From positions 19,700 through 83,699 of the forward strand of contig NZ_HE997186.1 in the NCBI RefSeq assembly GCF_000312445.1: DNA of 64,000 bases, in the 5' to 3' direction. Below the pieces are notes generated by a model. It saw only the letters and a program-made list of their open reading frames with translations, was not told the origin of the DNA and made no database searches. This DNA comes from Phocaeicola abscessus CCUG 55929. Lineage in GTDB: Bacteria; Bacteroidota; Bacteroidia; Bacteroidales; Bacteroidaceae. Made by a program: the position numbers and the translations under genes. Shown one piece after another: positions 8,251 to 18,413 of this stretch. Each line of letters opens with the position of its first letter. The first letter of the stretch is position 1.

Positions 8251-8289
8251 CTGAGTCGAATATTCGCACCGCCCTGTACGAGAACGGTG

Positions 8290-8297
8290 CAAATATA
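8290..8297 (-). promoter_or_regulatory. Candidate -7 box for tRNA-Thr
   Basis: TATATTTG on the minus strand matches TAnnTTTG, 40 bases upstream of the tRNA 5' end. No obvious -33 TTTG. Confidence 0.5.
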
Positions 8298-8348
8298 CGT
8301 CTTTCTTTGGATACGCGGAAATAAAAAACGATTTTTTTTGTTTTTTCG

Positions 8349-9887
8349 TCAATGCAGCGTCAGCGTGACGATCGATTTGGCGGGCAACGTGATTTGCAAG
8401 AGGCCGTTCCGGATTTCCGCTCCGCCGAAGGTTTGGGGGACGACGGCGTTCGGGCGGTCGAACGTGTTGTGTTCGCGGACGTCGGGTGCCGTGAGCACGC
8501 GTCCGCCCACGCGTTTCGCGCGGAGGCTGTCCAAGCTCACTTCGACCGTTTGCGTCTGTTGCAAATCGATATTGGCCAGCGAGAGATGGATCGTTCCCTC
8601 CTTATCTCTGGAGGCCGTGGCACTGACCAGGGGTACGATCCGATCGTGGCGAACCACCTTTTTGGCGCCGTTGAGGGAAAACGGCAGGAAGAGAGCGTCT
8701 TGGTGCACCTTGTACATCTCGAACACGTGATAGGTGGGCGTGAGGACCATCCGGTCTCCTTTCGTGAGAATCATGGCTTGAAGCACGTTGGCTATCTGGG
8801 CGATATTGGCCATCCTGATCCGGTCTGCGTACCGATGGAAGACGTTCAGGGTGAGGGCGGCCACCAGCGCGTCGCGCAGGGTGTTCTGCTGGTAGAGATG
8901 TCCGCTGACGGTGCCGGGCTCTTCGTCCCACCACGTTCCCCATTCGTCGACGAGCAGGCCGATCTGTTTCTTCGGGTCGTACGTGTCCATGATGGCGATG
9001 TGTTTGCGGATCACCGGTTCTATTTCCAGGCATTTGCCCATCGTCCAATAGTAATCTTCGTCCGAGAAGTCGGTGGCCGAGCCTTTGCTGCCCGTCCATC
9101 CGACGCAGGTATAGTAATGCAGGGAGAGGCCGTCCATGCGGTGCCCCACGTTCTTCATGAGCGTTTCCGTCCAGCCGTAGTCGTAATCGCTGGCTCCGCT
9201 AGCCACTTTGTAGAGTCGGTTTCCGTTATATTCGCGGCAATAGGTGGCATACCTCCGGTACAGATCGCTGTAATATTCGGGGCGCATGTTTCCTCCGCAG
9301 CCCCAACTCTCGTTGCCCACGCCGATGTACTTGACTTTCCAGGGCTGCTCGCGCCCGTTTTCCTTTCGCAGTTTTGCCATGGGACTGCCCTGTTCGGCCG
9401 TCATGTATTCCACCCATTCGGCCAATTCCTCCACTGTGCCGCTCCCCACGTTTCCGCTGATGTAAGGCTCGCACCCGAGCAATTCGCAAAGGTTGAGGAA
9501 CTCGTGCGTGCCGAAACTGTTATCCTCCACCGTTCCTCCCCAATTGTTATTGACCATCTTCGGGCGATTCGCCTTCGGGCCGATGCCGTCTCGCCAATGA
9601 TATTCGTCGGCGAAACATCCCCCCGGCCAGCGCAGCACGGGCACTTTCAGCTCTTTGAGCGCCTGCAGCACATCGTTCCGATATCCGTTCGTATGAGGGA
9701 TCGACGAATTTTCTCCCACCCATAATCCACCGTAGATGCAGGTGCCGAGATGCTCGGCGAACTGCCCGTAAATCTCCTTGCGAATAAGTTGCTCGCCTTC
9801 CTGCGGGCGAATCTGCATCGTAGTCACTTCCTGCGCGCACAACGGCACGACGGCCGTCAGCGCGACAACGATCCATCCTTTTTTCAT
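8349..9887 (-). CDS. GH51 alpha-L-arabinofuranosidase, secreted
   Basis: 512 residues. Signal peptide [18 protein letters not shown], then Gln. The GH51 barrel carries [20 protein letters not shown] (about 85-104), the acid/base Glu193 in [11 protein letters not shown], and the nucleophile Glu315 in [15 protein letters not shown]; a C-terminal beta-sandwich follows from about residue 400. The length is that of a complete enzyme. It removes alpha-L-arabinofuranosyl groups from arabinan or arabinoxylan, probably in the periplasm. No SusCD pair or other glycan gene lies beside it, so it is not in an obvious polysaccharide utilisation locus. Confidence 0.93.
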   Translation of the reverse strand: MKKGWIVVALTAVVPLCAQEVTTMQIRPQEGEQLIRKEIYGQFAEHLGTCIYGGLWVGENSSIPHTNGYRNDVLQALKELKVPVLRWPGGCFADEYHWRDGIGPKANRPKMVNNNWGGTVEDNSFGTHEFLNLCELLGCEPYISGNVGSGTVEELAEWVEYMTAEQGSPMAKLRKENGREQPWKVKYIGVGNESWGCGGNMRPEYYSDLYRRYATYCREYNGNRLYKVASGASDYDYGWTETLMKNVGHRMDGLSLHYYTCVGWTGSKGSATDFSDEDYYWTMGKCLEIEPVIRKHIAIMDTYDPKKQIGLLVDEWGTWWDEEPGTVSGHLYQQNTLRDALVAALTLNVFHRYADRIRMANIAQIANVLQAMILTKGDRMVLTPTYHVFEMYKVHQDALFLPFSLNGAKKVVRHDRIVPLVSATASRDKEGTIHLSLANIDLQQTQTVEVSLDSLRAKRVGGRVLTAPDVREHNTFDRPNAVVPQTFGGAEIRNGLLQITLPAKSIVTLTLH

Positions 9888-10036
9888 CTTCTCTCCGTTT
9901 TATCAGTTATCCATTCAATAAACTCGCCCGGGTATCAAGGTTCCGTACCGGGCGATCACCCGCTCCATCCGAGCGCTTTTCGTCTACGATCTTCGTATTT
10001 AAGCTTTCACATAGTACGTATGCAAAGTAAAAACAT

Positions 10037-10044
10037 TAAATTTG
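10037..10044 (+). promoter_or_regulatory. Candidate -7 box for mltG
   Basis: TAAATTTG fits TAnnTTTG, 27 bases before the mltG start. The remaining about 150 bases back to the GH51 start show no other clear signal. Confidence 0.5.
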
Positions 10045-10070
10045 CATTTCAAAGATCGGACAGAAAAAAG

Positions 10071-11102
10071 ATGAAGAGAAACAAACATACGATGCTCGCG
10101 ATAACTTCCAGCCTGGTTGTTATCGCCTGCCTGACAGGCGGTTACCTGTACCGGACCGTGTGCTCTCCCCTTCTTCGGAATGAAAAAACGGCCTACCTCT
10201 ATATCGACAGGGACGACGATATCGATTCCGTACGGGTCAAGATCAGAGCGGCGGGGCGCGTCACACGCATGGAGGGATTCGACCTGTTGGCCGCATACGA
10301 TGGCTACGGGCGGAAAATCCGTACCGGTCGCTACGCGCTCAATCCCGGCGGCAACATGCTGGGGCTCTATAAAACACTGTCGAGAGGCCGACAAACACCG
10401 TTGATGCTGACCGTCCCAGCGACGAAAACCATCGGTCAGCTGGTAAAAACCATCGACCGCCAACTGATGATCGATTCCGCAGAAATTAGAAAATCCCTCA
10501 CCGATACGGCAACGATAAAACAATGGGGATTCGACGAACGGACACTCCCCGCTTTCTTCATCCCCGATACCTACGAGTGCTATTGGAACGTTTCTCCCCA
10601 AGCACTCCTCCGAAAGCTCAGACAAGCCTACCAGCATTTCTGGAACGAACAGCGGACGGCGCAAGCCGCTGCCGTCGGGTTGACGCCGATCGAAGCGGCG
10701 ACACTCGCCTCCATCGTCGACGAAGAGACATCCAAGAACGACGAAAAGCCGATCATCGCCGGATTATACCTCAACCGACTGAAAAAAGGAATGCGGTTGC
10801 AAGCCGATCCGACCGTCAAGTTCGCCCTGAACGATCCCGCCGTCCGCCGCATTCTCTTCCAACACCTGGAAGTAGATTCGCCCTACAACACGTACAAACA
10901 CGAGGGGCTCCCTCCCGGCCCCATCCGCATCGCCAGCGTACAGGGCATCGAAAGCGTGCTGAATTATGTCCGTCATACCTATTTGTATATGTGCGCCAAG
11001 GAAGATTTTTCCGGGTATCATCACTTTGCCGTAAATAGCGCGCAGCACGCCGCGAACGCACGGAGGTATCAGCAGGCGCTGAATCGGCGGCACATTCACT
11101 GA
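10071..11102 (+). CDS. mltG: Endolytic murein transglycosylase MltG
   Basis: 343 residues from MKRNKHTML. One N-terminal membrane anchor (about 8-27), then a LysM-like part (TVPATKTIGQLVKTIDRQL, about 114-133) and the YceG/MltG catalytic domain with FIPDTYECYW (about 163-172), LASIVDEETSKNDEKPIIAGLYLNRL (about 212-237), MRLQADPTVKFAL and the typical SPYNTYKHEGLPPGPI block. MltG cleaves nascent glycan strands at the inner membrane and may set strand length. An in-frame upstream extension back to 9750 is not coding by family comparison. The stop overlaps the convergent ferredoxin gene by 7 bases. Confidence 0.93.
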   Translation: MKRNKHTMLAITSSLVVIACLTGGYLYRTVCSPLLRNEKTAYLYIDRDDDIDSVRVKIRAAGRVTRMEGFDLLAAYDGYGRKIRTGRYALNPGGNMLGLYKTLSRGRQTPLMLTVPATKTIGQLVKTIDRQLMIDSAEIRKSLTDTATIKQWGFDERTLPAFFIPDTYECYWNVSPQALLRKLRQAYQHFWNEQRTAQAAAVGLTPIEAATLASIVDEETSKNDEKPIIAGLYLNRLKKGMRLQADPTVKFALNDPAVRRILFQHLEVDSPYNTYKHEGLPPGPIRIASVQGIESVLNYVRHTYLYMCAKEDFSGYHHFAVNSAQHAANARRYQQALNRRHIH

Positions 11103-11866
11103 AATCGTTCTTTAAGAAAACGGTTGTATTGCCCCTTGCGGAGGGTGCGGTTTCCGTAGTGGATCGCATGGCGCGGACACACGTGATAGCAAGCCAGACA
11201 GTGCGTGCAAGTAGCTCCCCAGACCGGTTTCCCCGTCACCCGAATATTATGCAGCGGACAAGCCCGTTCGCAACGCCTGCAGGCAATGCAGGCATCCGTA
11301 GCGCGAAACCGTCTGGGAGACATCAGAAATCGGTAAAACAACGGACGGATAAGATACGACTTCAGAAAAGGTAAGGGGCCGTTATGGCACTGGTAGCGAA
11401 CTTGACGAACATGCCTTCGCAACGCTTCGGCGATAAACCCGATGCGGGCGACGGCGTTCCGTATCTTTCGATCCTCCTTTTCCTGCGAATCCAGCTGAAA
11501 ACCCGGCAAACAGATATACACTTCGGGCATTACGACTGAAAAGGCGGCATCGCAATGCCACCTCCGTTTGCGCAAAGTGGACTCGAAAAGCTGAGCCGTC
11601 CGTCCCGCCTCATCGCCGCACGTACAAACGCAATAGATATACGAAGGCTTGTCGATTTTCAGCCGAAGGACGAACCGTTGAACCAACTTCGGCGGTCCCC
11701 ACGCATAAACGGGAAAAACGAATCCTAATCTCTCGTCAGCCCGGAGGGCATACGTCCTCTCCTGGACCGATGCTTCTGCTATCGCAACCGTTCGATCCTG
11801 CAGCGCTTCCGCCATTCGTTCGGCGACCCAGGCAGAATTTCCCGTTCCGGAAAAATAAAAAATCAT
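11096..11866 (-). CDS. EFR1-family flavodoxin/ferredoxin fusion protein
   Basis: 256 residues. N-terminal flavodoxin-like domain with an FMN loop FYFSGTGNSAWVA (about 3-15) and VFPVYAWGPP; C-terminal 2[4Fe-4S] ferredoxin domain with CIACRRCERACP (about 193-204) and CTHCLACYHVCP (about 220-231). Such proteins are electron carriers common in anaerobes; the partner is not known. Complete, with no broken motif. It stands alone on the minus strand, convergent with mltG. Confidence 0.88.
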   Translation of the reverse strand: MIFYFSGTGNSAWVAERMAEALQDRTVAIAEASVQERTYALRADERLGFVFPVYAWGPPKLVQRFVLRLKIDKPSYIYCVCTCGDEAGRTAQLFESTLRKRRWHCDAAFSVVMPEVYICLPGFQLDSQEKEDRKIRNAVARIGFIAEALRRHVRQVRYQCHNGPLPFLKSYLIRPLFYRFLMSPRRFRATDACIACRRCERACPLHNIRVTGKPVWGATCTHCLACYHVCPRHAIHYGNRTLRKGQYNRFLKERFQ

Positions 11867-11882
11867 ACTATTACGACTTTTT

Positions 11883-11922
11883 CCTAAGATAAAGAGGGCG
11901 ATGCCGCCTACAGCATCGCCCT
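11883..11922 (-). terminator. Terminator of the 6S-like RNA
   Basis: Minus strand AGGGCGATGC (11913-11922 complement) pairs with GCATCGCCCT (11895-11904 complement) over an 8-base loop, followed by CTTTATCTT. It gives a clean 3' end for the RNA predicted upstream. Confidence 0.75.
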
Positions 11923-12114
11923 TATATGAAGCCGCACCAGTGATGCGATGAAACTCCGAATGACAGGATTTGAGTGCTCTTCAGCCTTTGTAATCCACCG
12001 ACATTGCTGCTACCCGAAGGCGTGGCCCGCCATTGGTTGAAGAAGCTTGTCTCGGAATTCAATATAACTTGATGAGTTTCCCAGTACAACTAATGCGGCT
12101 TACTTTCTTCCTTT
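11885..12114 (-). ncRNA. ssrS: 6S-like RNA (Bacteroidales-1 motif) downstream of rplT
   Basis: A stretch of about 230 bases with its own consensus promoter, its own terminator and no ORF. It lies directly downstream of the L20 gene, the position described for the Bacteroidales-1 RNA motif, which has been proposed to be the 6S RNA of this order. The two ends can pair: AAGCCGCA near the 5' end with TGCGGCTT near the 3' end, GAAACTC with GAGTTTC, and AATTCCGAGAC with a GTCATTCGGAGTT segment. That gives a long broken rod as in 6S RNA, which imitates an open promoter and binds RNA polymerase. Ends are estimates; the identification rests on position, promoter and pairing. Confidence 0.75.
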
Positions 12115-12119
12115 GCGTA

Positions 12120-12151
12120 CAAAAATAAACAGTTTGTTTGAGAAACACAAA
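12120..12151 (-). promoter_or_regulatory. Bacteroidota promoter of the 6S-like RNA
   Basis: Minus strand TTTG (12148-12151) lies exactly 20 bases before TATTTTTG (12120-12127), a full match to TTTG-N19/20-TAnnTTTG. Start expected near 12114. Confidence 0.8.
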
Positions 12152-12190
12152 TTTTAATGCTACTTTTTTTTTACGTTCTCCTTCCTGAAC

Positions 12191-12230
12191 GAAAAAAGAC
12201 TGTTCTGGCTTTATTCTGAAACAGTCTTTT
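12191..12230 (-). terminator. Terminator of the rplT operon
   Basis: AAAAGACTGTT (12220-12230 complement) pairs with AACAGTCTTTT (12194-12204 complement), followed by T residues on the minus strand, 33 bases after the rplT stop. Confidence 0.8.
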
Positions 12231-12262
12231 CCCTTTGTATAAGTTGGGTATCAATTTCGTCC

Positions 12263-12613
12263 TCAGGCCGTTTTAGCCTTCTCGACGATCGCTTTGAACG
12301 CTTCTGGATGATTAACGGCTAAATCGGCCAATACTTTTCGGTTGATTTCGATTCCCGCTTTGTGCAAGCACCCCATTAGCTTGCTGTACGAGAATCCTTC
12401 CAAACGAGCGGCCGCATTGATACGCAAAATCCACAAGGCGCGGAAATTGCGTTTCTTCGTCTTCCGATCCCGATAGGCATAAGTCAATCCCTTTTCCCAC
12501 GTATTCTTGGCAACCGTCCAAACATTCTTTCTTGCACCAAAATAACCTTTGGTCAGGTTTAAAATTCTCTTCCGTTTTGCTCTTGAAGCAACATTGTTTA
12601 CTGATCTTGGCAT
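12263..12613 (-). CDS. rplT: 50S ribosomal protein L20
   Basis: 116 residues, standard length, beginning [18 protein letters not shown] with the family blocks [29 protein letters not shown] and [12 protein letters not shown]20 binds 23S rRNA early in large-subunit assembly. It follows rpmI and infC in the usual order, and the terminator at 12191-12230 ends the operon. Confidence 0.98.
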   Translation of the reverse strand: MPRSVNNVASRAKRKRILNLTKGYFGARKNVWTVAKNTWEKGLTYAYRDRKTKKRNFRALWILRINAAARLEGFSYSKLMGCLHKAGIEINRKVLADLAVNHPEAFKAIVEKAKTA

Positions 12614-12721
12614 AGTTTTAAAAATCTTTTGGGAATGTTAGCGTTGCTGATTTATCCAGCAAACTTTAAGCTACACACTCGATTAATACTTTCATTTCTT
12701 TACGCTTACGCTCTCCCTCGG

Positions 12722-12919
12722 TCAACGTATACAGAGCAGTTCTTTAATCTGCCTGGTATTGGTCGAATCCACGATGGCAAAATGTTGCAGGTTTCTCTTC
12801 TGCTTTTTGGTCTTCTTCGTCAAAATATGACTGTGATAAGCGTGCTTTCTCTTGATTTTACCCGTTCCGGTAAGAACAAATCTTTTTTTAGCACCGGAGT
12901 TCGTTTTGATCTTTGGCAT
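12722..12919 (-). CDS. rpmI: 50S ribosomal protein L35
   Basis: 65 residues from [14 protein letters not shown]. The family blocks [31 protein letters not shown] and KRNLQ are present. An in-frame ATG ten codons upstream (12949) adds a non-family stretch and is rejected. L35 is a small basic component of the large ribosomal subunit, and here sits between infC and rplT. Standard length for the family. Confidence 0.97.
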   Translation of the reverse strand: MPKIKTNSGAKKRFVLTGTGKIKRKHAYHSHILTKKTKKQKRNLQHFAIVDSTNTRQIKELLCIR

Positions 12920-12973
12920 CTTCTTTAATTTTAAATTATTAGTATTCACGTGGCAACGTACTATACCTGCACG

Positions 12974-13657
12974 TTACTCATTCTTTTCCTTCTCGTCCGC
13001 ATGGCTCATCAGCTTGGCCACCTCTTCCGCCTTTAAAGCGTCGGCCAATGTGGGTACACTCTTTCGTTCGACGGAAGTAAGGGGCTTTTCAAGGGGTTGC
13101 TGCTGCGACTTCACGAGGGACTTCTTTTTCACCATGCCGGGCTTAGGAGTTAACTGGATCGTCATTCGCTTCCCTTCCAATACGGGCAACTGTTCCACTT
13201 TCGCATATTCCTCCAAATCATTGGCAAAGCGAAGCAATAATACCTCTCCCTGTTCTTTAAATAGAATGGAACGTCCGCGAAAGAACACATAAGCTCTCAC
13301 CTTGTTTCCTTCCTTCAGGAATCCGACGGCATGCTTCAGCTTAAAATTATAATCGTTGTCGCCTGTTTGGGGGCCGAAACGAATTTCTTTCACTTCCATC
13401 TTGGCTTGTTTGGCCTTTTGTTCCTTCTGACGCTTCTTCAACTGATAAAGGAACTTAGAATAATCAATCAATCTACAAACCGGCGGAACGGCGTTCGGCG
13501 AAATCTCGACCAAATCCAATCCTCTTTCCTGCGCCATCGTAATGGCCTTATAAGTGGGAACCACGGTCGATTCGATATCATCGCCTACGATTCGTACTTC
13601 ACGGACATGAATTTGTTCATTCACCCGATACTGTCCCTTGATAGTGTCATTCTTCAT
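12974..13657 (-). CDS. infC: Translation initiation factor IF-3
   Basis: 227 residues. N-terminal domain with [18 protein letters not shown] and a [27 protein letters not shown] block, lysine-rich linker, and C-terminal domain with [31 protein letters not shown]. After about residue 180 comes a charged extension ([18 protein letters not shown], then DEKEKNE at the end) not present in the enterobacterial protein but common in this phylum. IF-3 keeps the 30S subunit free and checks the start codon. The start here is an ordinary ATG, unlike the AUU used for autoregulation in E. coli. Confidence 0.97.
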   Translation of the reverse strand: MKNDTIKGQYRVNEQIHVREVRIVGDDIESTVVPTYKAITMAQERGLDLVEISPNAVPPVCRLIDYSKFLYQLKKRQKEQKAKQAKMEVKEIRFGPQTGDNDYNFKLKHAVGFLKEGNKVRAYVFFRGRSILFKEQGEVLLLRFANDLEEYAKVEQLPVLEGKRMTIQLTPKPGMVKKKSLVKSQQQPLEKPLTSVERKSVPTLADALKAEEVAKLMSHADEKEKNE

Positions 13658-13758
13658 GAATAATTGTACCTGTTCGTTTCCTTTTTTCTAGTTATTCCTT
13701 TATCAATCCACACTGTTAGAAAGGCTTCCGAGTCCTATTACGAAAACCGGCTGCAAAT

Positions 13759-15699
13759 TTACCATTTATTTATCATTTCCGAAACTTCTTCCGCTATTTT
13801 TTTACCGAATTCTTCCACTTTCATACTCCCCTGATCGCCTTCACCCTGTTTGCGTACAGCTACTTCTGCATTGGCCGCTTCTTTTTCTCCCACAACGAGC
13901 ATAAACGGAATGCGCTTCAGTTCATTGTCGCGAATCTTACGTCCGATCTTTTCATTTCGGTCGTCGACCGACGCACGGACCTCGTACTTGCTCAATAGCT
14001 TCTTTACTTCATAAGCATAGTCGTTAAACTTCTCACTGATCGGCAAAACAGCGCATTGATCCGGGGTCAACCACAGCGGGAATTTACCTGCCGTATGTTC
14101 AATCAACACCGCCACAAAACGTTCCATCGAACCGAAAGGAGCGCGATGTATCATGACCGGGCGATGCTTCTTGTTATCGGTGCCGGTATATTCCAGTTGA
14201 AAACGCTCGGGCAAATTGTAATCCACCTGGATCGTCCCCAATTGCCAACGACGCCCGATAGCGTCCTTCACCATGAAGTCCAGCTTCGGGCCATAAAACG
14301 CCGCTTCACCGTATTCGATCTTGGCTTTCAGGCCTTTCTCCTGGCAAGCTTCGATGATAGCTGTTTCCGCTTTATCCCAAACCTCGTCGCTCCCCATATA
14401 TTTCTCGTGATCGTTGGGGTCGCGAAGAGAAATCTGAGCTTCGACATTATCGAAATTCATGGCGCGGAATACGATGGCAATGATGTCCATTACCCGAACG
14501 AACTCGTCCTTCACTTGCTCCGGACGACAGAAAATATGCGCATCATCCTGCGTAAAACTGCGGACGCGAGTCAATCCGTGCAATTCGCCGCTCTGTTCGT
14601 AACGACAAACCGTACCGAATTCCGCAACGCGCAAAGGCAAATCCTTGTAGGAATGCGGAATGCTCTTATAAATCATACAATGATGAGGACAGTTCATCGG
14701 TTTCAGGAAATATTCCTCTCCTTCTTCCGGCGTATGAATCGGCTGGAACGAATCCTTGCCGTAATGAGCATAATGGCCGGAGGTAATATATAATAATTTA
14801 TTCCCAATAGGCGGAGTAATTACTTCCTGATACTCGTAACGAACCTGAATGCGACGCAGAAATTCCTGCAACCGCAAGCGAAGACCGGCACCCTTCGGCA
14901 ACCATATCGGCAATCCTTTACCCACCGTATCGCTGAACATGAACAATTCCATTTCTTTCCCGATCTTACGATGGTCGCGTTTCTTCGCTTCTTCCAACAT
15001 CACCAAATAATCGTCCAGCATTTTTTTCTTAGGAAACGTAATGCCATAGATACGGGTCATTTGTTTGCGGTCTTCCCGGCCACGCCAATAGGCACCGGCA
15101 ACACTCAACAATTTAATAGCCTTGATAGGAGCCGTAGACATCAAGTGCGGACCACGGCACAAATCGGTAAAATTCCCCTGCGTATAGGTGGTAATATGAC
15201 CGTCTTCCAATTCGGAAATCAATTCTTCTTTATACGTTTGCCCTTCGTCGCCGAACTTCTTCATGGCATCAGTCTTGCTAATATTTCTACGGATCAGTTC
15301 TTCGTGTTGAGCGGCCAGTTCTTGCATGCGTTTTTCAATAGCGGGAAGATGTTCTTCGCGAATGACGGTATCGCCGGGATCAACGTCATAATAGAAGCCG
15401 TTCTCGATAGCAGGTCCGATGCCGAACTGAATACCGGGATACAACTCCTGCAACGCCTCGGCCATCAAGTGGGCACTCGTATGCCAAAAAGCATGCTTAC
15501 CCTCCTCGTCATCCCATTTATAAAGGACGAATTGAGCATCGGTTTCGATCGGCCGAACCAAATCAAATGTTTCACCATTTACGCCACAAGCCAGCACGTC
15601 TCTGGCCAATTGCGGACTCAGACTCTCTGCGATTTGCAGACCAGTTACTCCCTCGTTATACTCACGAACGGAGCCATCAGGAAATGTAATTTTTATCAT
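13759..15699 (-). CDS. thrS: Threonyl-tRNA synthetase
   Basis: 646 residues from [17 protein letters not shown] domain (1-60), editing domain with [11 protein letters not shown] and the TDLCRGPHL motif (about 95-240), class II catalytic core with [13 protein letters not shown] and [18 protein letters not shown], and the anticodon-binding domain starting at about 545. An in-frame upstream ATG at 15756 adds 19 residues outside the TGS domain and is not used. The zinc ligands Cys (in MNCPHH) and the His residues are present. Charges tRNA-Thr; lies in the ruvX-rplT operon, upstream of infC. Confidence 0.98.
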   Translation of the reverse strand: MIKITFPDGSVREYNEGVTGLQIAESLSPQLARDVLACGVNGETFDLVRPIETDAQFVLYKWDDEEGKHAFWHTSAHLMAEALQELYPGIQFGIGPAIENGFYYDVDPGDTVIREEHLPAIEKRMQELAAQHEELIRRNISKTDAMKKFGDEGQTYKEELISELEDGHITTYTQGNFTDLCRGPHLMSTAPIKAIKLLSVAGAYWRGREDRKQMTRIYGITFPKKKMLDDYLVMLEEAKKRDHRKIGKEMELFMFSDTVGKGLPIWLPKGAGLRLRLQEFLRRIQVRYEYQEVITPPIGNKLLYITSGHYAHYGKDSFQPIHTPEEGEEYFLKPMNCPHHCMIYKSIPHSYKDLPLRVAEFGTVCRYEQSGELHGLTRVRSFTQDDAHIFCRPEQVKDEFVRVMDIIAIVFRAMNFDNVEAQISLRDPNDHEKYMGSDEVWDKAETAIIEACQEKGLKAKIEYGEAAFYGPKLDFMVKDAIGRRWQLGTIQVDYNLPERFQLEYTGTDNKKHRPVMIHRAPFGSMERFVAVLIEHTAGKFPLWLTPDQCAVLPISEKFNDYAYEVKKLLSKYEVRASVDDRNEKIGRKIRDNELKRIPFMLVVGEKEAANAEVAVRKQGEGDQGSMKVEEFGKKIAEEVSEMINKW

Positions 15700-15800
15700 A
15701 ATCGTATAATCTCTGACAGAGCTGTCATACAACAACAGTTCTTTCACAAGTTGCAAAAATAACTATTTCTTTTACAATCCTACCTACTTTACGGAAAAAA

Positions 15801-17825
15801 CTATTCTTTTATATCCGTAAAACGTTTGATGATACTGTAAGCGGCGTACAGGCCCAACTCCCCCGCCTTGCTTAAATCCGAGATTCCTTGTCGATTATTT
15901 CCAAGATAAATATTTGTCAAGCCTCGATTATAATAAGCATCTGCAAATTTGGTGTCCATTTCGAGACATCGATCGTAATCCACCAATGACGAACGGTAAT
16001 CTTTCATGATACACTCCACATTCCCCCTGTTATAATAAGCGTACATGAAATCAGGGGCCAACTCTATGACTTTATCCAGATCTTTCTTCACACTTTCGTA
16101 GTCTACGGCTTTCGCCAACTTCTTTTCCGGATTCGATCTATCTTCATAATCAGTGCCTAAGCGTTGGTACTCCAATTGTTTATATCGAATCAGCGCCCGC
16201 ATAAAATAAGCCGGAAAGAAATCGGGCGATTGCCGGATCGTTTCGTCCAAATCCCGGATAGCATTATTGAAATCCTGAACCAAATAGAAATCCAAGGCCC
16301 GGGTGAACTTCTTGGTTACTACATCGGGATGAGCGACGATCTCCGCCGACATTTCATTGATGGATACGAAATGTCGTTTGACCTGTTCTTCGGTCAATGC
16401 CGTTTCGTCATTGGTGATAATCAAACGACCGGGCAATGCTTTCGAAGCGTTCAATTGCTCGATAAACTTATGGTAATTGACCTGATGTTTAACGTCGCTT
16501 GCTTTTTCGTAATACGTCAAAGCATACATCGGCTGCGGCTTGATCGCTACATTTTTATCCTGAACTCGTCCGCGGTAATCGCTCTTATACTTCTGATTTC
16601 CTTCATCGCTATCCGCCACGACCAATTTATGATAATTATTCACATTTCTATCCGAGCGTTTACGCGTCTTCTCGTCGCTTTCCTCGTCTTCATCTCCCTT
16701 CGGAGTATGCCGATCGAGCTTGTTCTGGCGATCCAACTGTGCCCGCAAAACTTTTAGTTCATCCGCCTCTGCTCCTTTCAAATCTCCTGTTTTTTTCCTT
16801 GCCTGCGCACGCTGCTGATAGCCTACGAGGAAATTGGGATATTGGTCGATCACGGTGGTATAATCTCTGATCGCCCCTTTATAATCACCGGTCTGATCCA
16901 ACAGCAGGCCTCGGTTAAAAGTCGCCATCATATCGGCGGGATCCATCTCCAAAACGAAATCGAAATCCTCGATGGCCCTGTTATCATCTCCCACCTGCGC
17001 ACGAAGCAATCCTCGATTGTAATGGCCAATAAAGTTATGGGGATCGATTTGCAAACTCAAATCATAATCTTCCATTGCTCCGCGAAGATTGTGTTGATGA
17101 AATCTGGCTAAGGCGCGATTTATATAAGGAGAAGCATCGCGGATGGATAAGCGTATCGCCTGGTCCAAGTCGCTTTCCGCTTCCTTATACTTTGCTTGTC
17201 GCAAGTGGAGGAGTGCTAAAGTGTTCCACGAATCCGGATCGTATTTATCTATTTGCAAAGCGTGGTTAATATCCTTTTCTGCCATGATCGTATCCTTCTG
17301 TTGCAAATCGATCTCGCTGCGGATCAAATAGGCTTTGGTGTATCGAGGTGAGATGACCAGCAACGAATCCAAATCATTCTTAGCTCCCTGATAATCTTCC
17401 AACTTAATCCGGCATAAGGCCAAATTATGCCAAAGCACCGTATTCTCCGGATCCAATTTCAATGCTGCTTCATAGTCGGTAATAGCACTCTCATAGTTAT
17501 CCTGACGGATACGTGACAACCCTCGTACCTGATAAGCGTTCACCACAAAGGGATTTCGTTCTATCGCTTCCGAACAATCTTTTTCGGCCCCTTGATAATC
17601 GTCCAGATTAAATTTAGCTACTCCCCGGAAAAAATACGGATCCGCCATATACGGTTTGGCATTAATCACCTGATTAAAATATTGAATAGACAATACATAA
17701 TCTTCGAAATAAAGCGCATTGCGTGCAATATCCATTACACGTTCCGTATTTATCTGCGCCGTTCCCCCGAAAGGAAGGAGAGAATATATATATAATAGTA
17801 TAAGGTATCGAAAGCACTTTATCAT
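15801..17825 (-). CDS. Secreted tetratricopeptide-repeat protein
   Basis: 674 residues. Signal peptide ending at about residue 23 (PFGGTAQ). About nine TPR units run from residue 28 to about 345 (each like YFRGVAKFNLDDYQGAEKDCS). A charged Lys/Asp/Glu segment follows (about 365-395), then a region without repeats to about 510 and further TPRs to the C-terminus (YYNRGNVECIMKDYRSSLVDYDRC). TPRs hold other proteins together, so this is probably a periplasmic scaffold; the partner is unknown. The conserved position between def and thrS suggests co-transcription with translation genes, but no functional link is known to me. Confidence 0.85.
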   Translation of the reverse strand: MIKCFRYLILLYIYSLLPFGGTAQINTERVMDIARNALYFEDYVLSIQYFNQVINAKPYMADPYFFRGVAKFNLDDYQGAEKDCSEAIERNPFVVNAYQVRGLSRIRQDNYESAITDYEAALKLDPENTVLWHNLALCRIKLEDYQGAKNDLDSLLVISPRYTKAYLIRSEIDLQQKDTIMAEKDINHALQIDKYDPDSWNTLALLHLRQAKYKEAESDLDQAIRLSIRDASPYINRALARFHQHNLRGAMEDYDLSLQIDPHNFIGHYNRGLLRAQVGDDNRAIEDFDFVLEMDPADMMATFNRGLLLDQTGDYKGAIRDYTTVIDQYPNFLVGYQQRAQARKKTGDLKGAEADELKVLRAQLDRQNKLDRHTPKGDEDEESDEKTRKRSDRNVNNYHKLVVADSDEGNQKYKSDYRGRVQDKNVAIKPQPMYALTYYEKASDVKHQVNYHKFIEQLNASKALPGRLIITNDETALTEEQVKRHFVSINEMSAEIVAHPDVVTKKFTRALDFYLVQDFNNAIRDLDETIRQSPDFFPAYFMRALIRYKQLEYQRLGTDYEDRSNPEKKLAKAVDYESVKKDLDKVIELAPDFMYAYYNRGNVECIMKDYRSSLVDYDRCLEMDTKFADAYYNRGLTNIYLGNNRQGISDLSKAGELGLYAAYSIIKRFTDIKE

Positions 17826-17855
17826 ACTGCCCGAATAGAACTGCCTCTAAGAAAC

Positions 17856-18413
17856 TTATTTTTTCACTTGTTTCATTTTGTACGAACTTCTCGCTTTCCC
17901 TTTAAGCATCGCATTCAACTTGCCACGTATGAGTTGTCTGCGCAACGGAGACAAGTAATCGATAAAAAGTTTTCCATTCAAATGATCGAACTCATGTTGC
18001 ATGACGCGAGCCACGTATCCTTCTTTCCATTCATCATGTTCCTGGAAATTTTCATCCAAATACCTCACATGTACTTTCGTAGGCCTCCTCACCCTTTCAT
18101 GAATACCGGGCAAGCTCAGACAGCCTTCTTCCATGTCTTCCATTTCGTCGTTGGTCTCTATGACATGCGGGTTGATAAAAGTATGAATGTATCCTTTCAG
18201 TTCAGGGATATCATCGCTGACAATATCCAAATTAATAACGACAACCCGAATATTCAATCCCACCTGCGGAGCAGCCAAGCCCACTCCGTCGGCGTGGTCA
18301 AGGGTTTCGTACAGGTTGGCAATCAACTCTTTCAAATGGGGATAATCGGGAGTAATATCTTCAGCAACTTCCCGTAAAACAGGTTGCCCATATATATAAA
18401 CAGGTAATATCAT
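17856..18413 (-). CDS. def: Peptide deformylase
   Basis: 185 residues. All three family motifs are present: GVGLAAPQVG (about residues 45-54), EGCLSLPG with the metal-binding Cys, and QHEFDHLNG with the two metal-binding histidines and the catalytic Glu. It removes the formyl group from new polypeptides in the cytoplasm. The start overlaps the ruvX stop (ATGA), so translation is coupled. Complete. Confidence 0.97.
   Translation of the reverse strand: MILPVYIYGQPVLREVAEDITPDYPHLKELIANLYETLDHADGVGLAAPQVGLNIRVVVINLDIVSDDIPELKGYIHTFINPHVIETNDEMEDMEEGCLSLPGIHERVRRPTKVHVRYLDENFQEHDEWKEGYVARVMQHEFDHLNGKLFIDYLSPLRRQLIRGKLNAMLKGKARSSYKMKQVKK

Noticed and set aside
8161-8730. 189-residue plus-strand ORF
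   Set aside because: Runs across tRNA-Thr and into the antisense of the GH51 gene.
8352-9725. 457-residue plus-strand ORF
   Set aside because: Antisense shadow of the GH51 gene.
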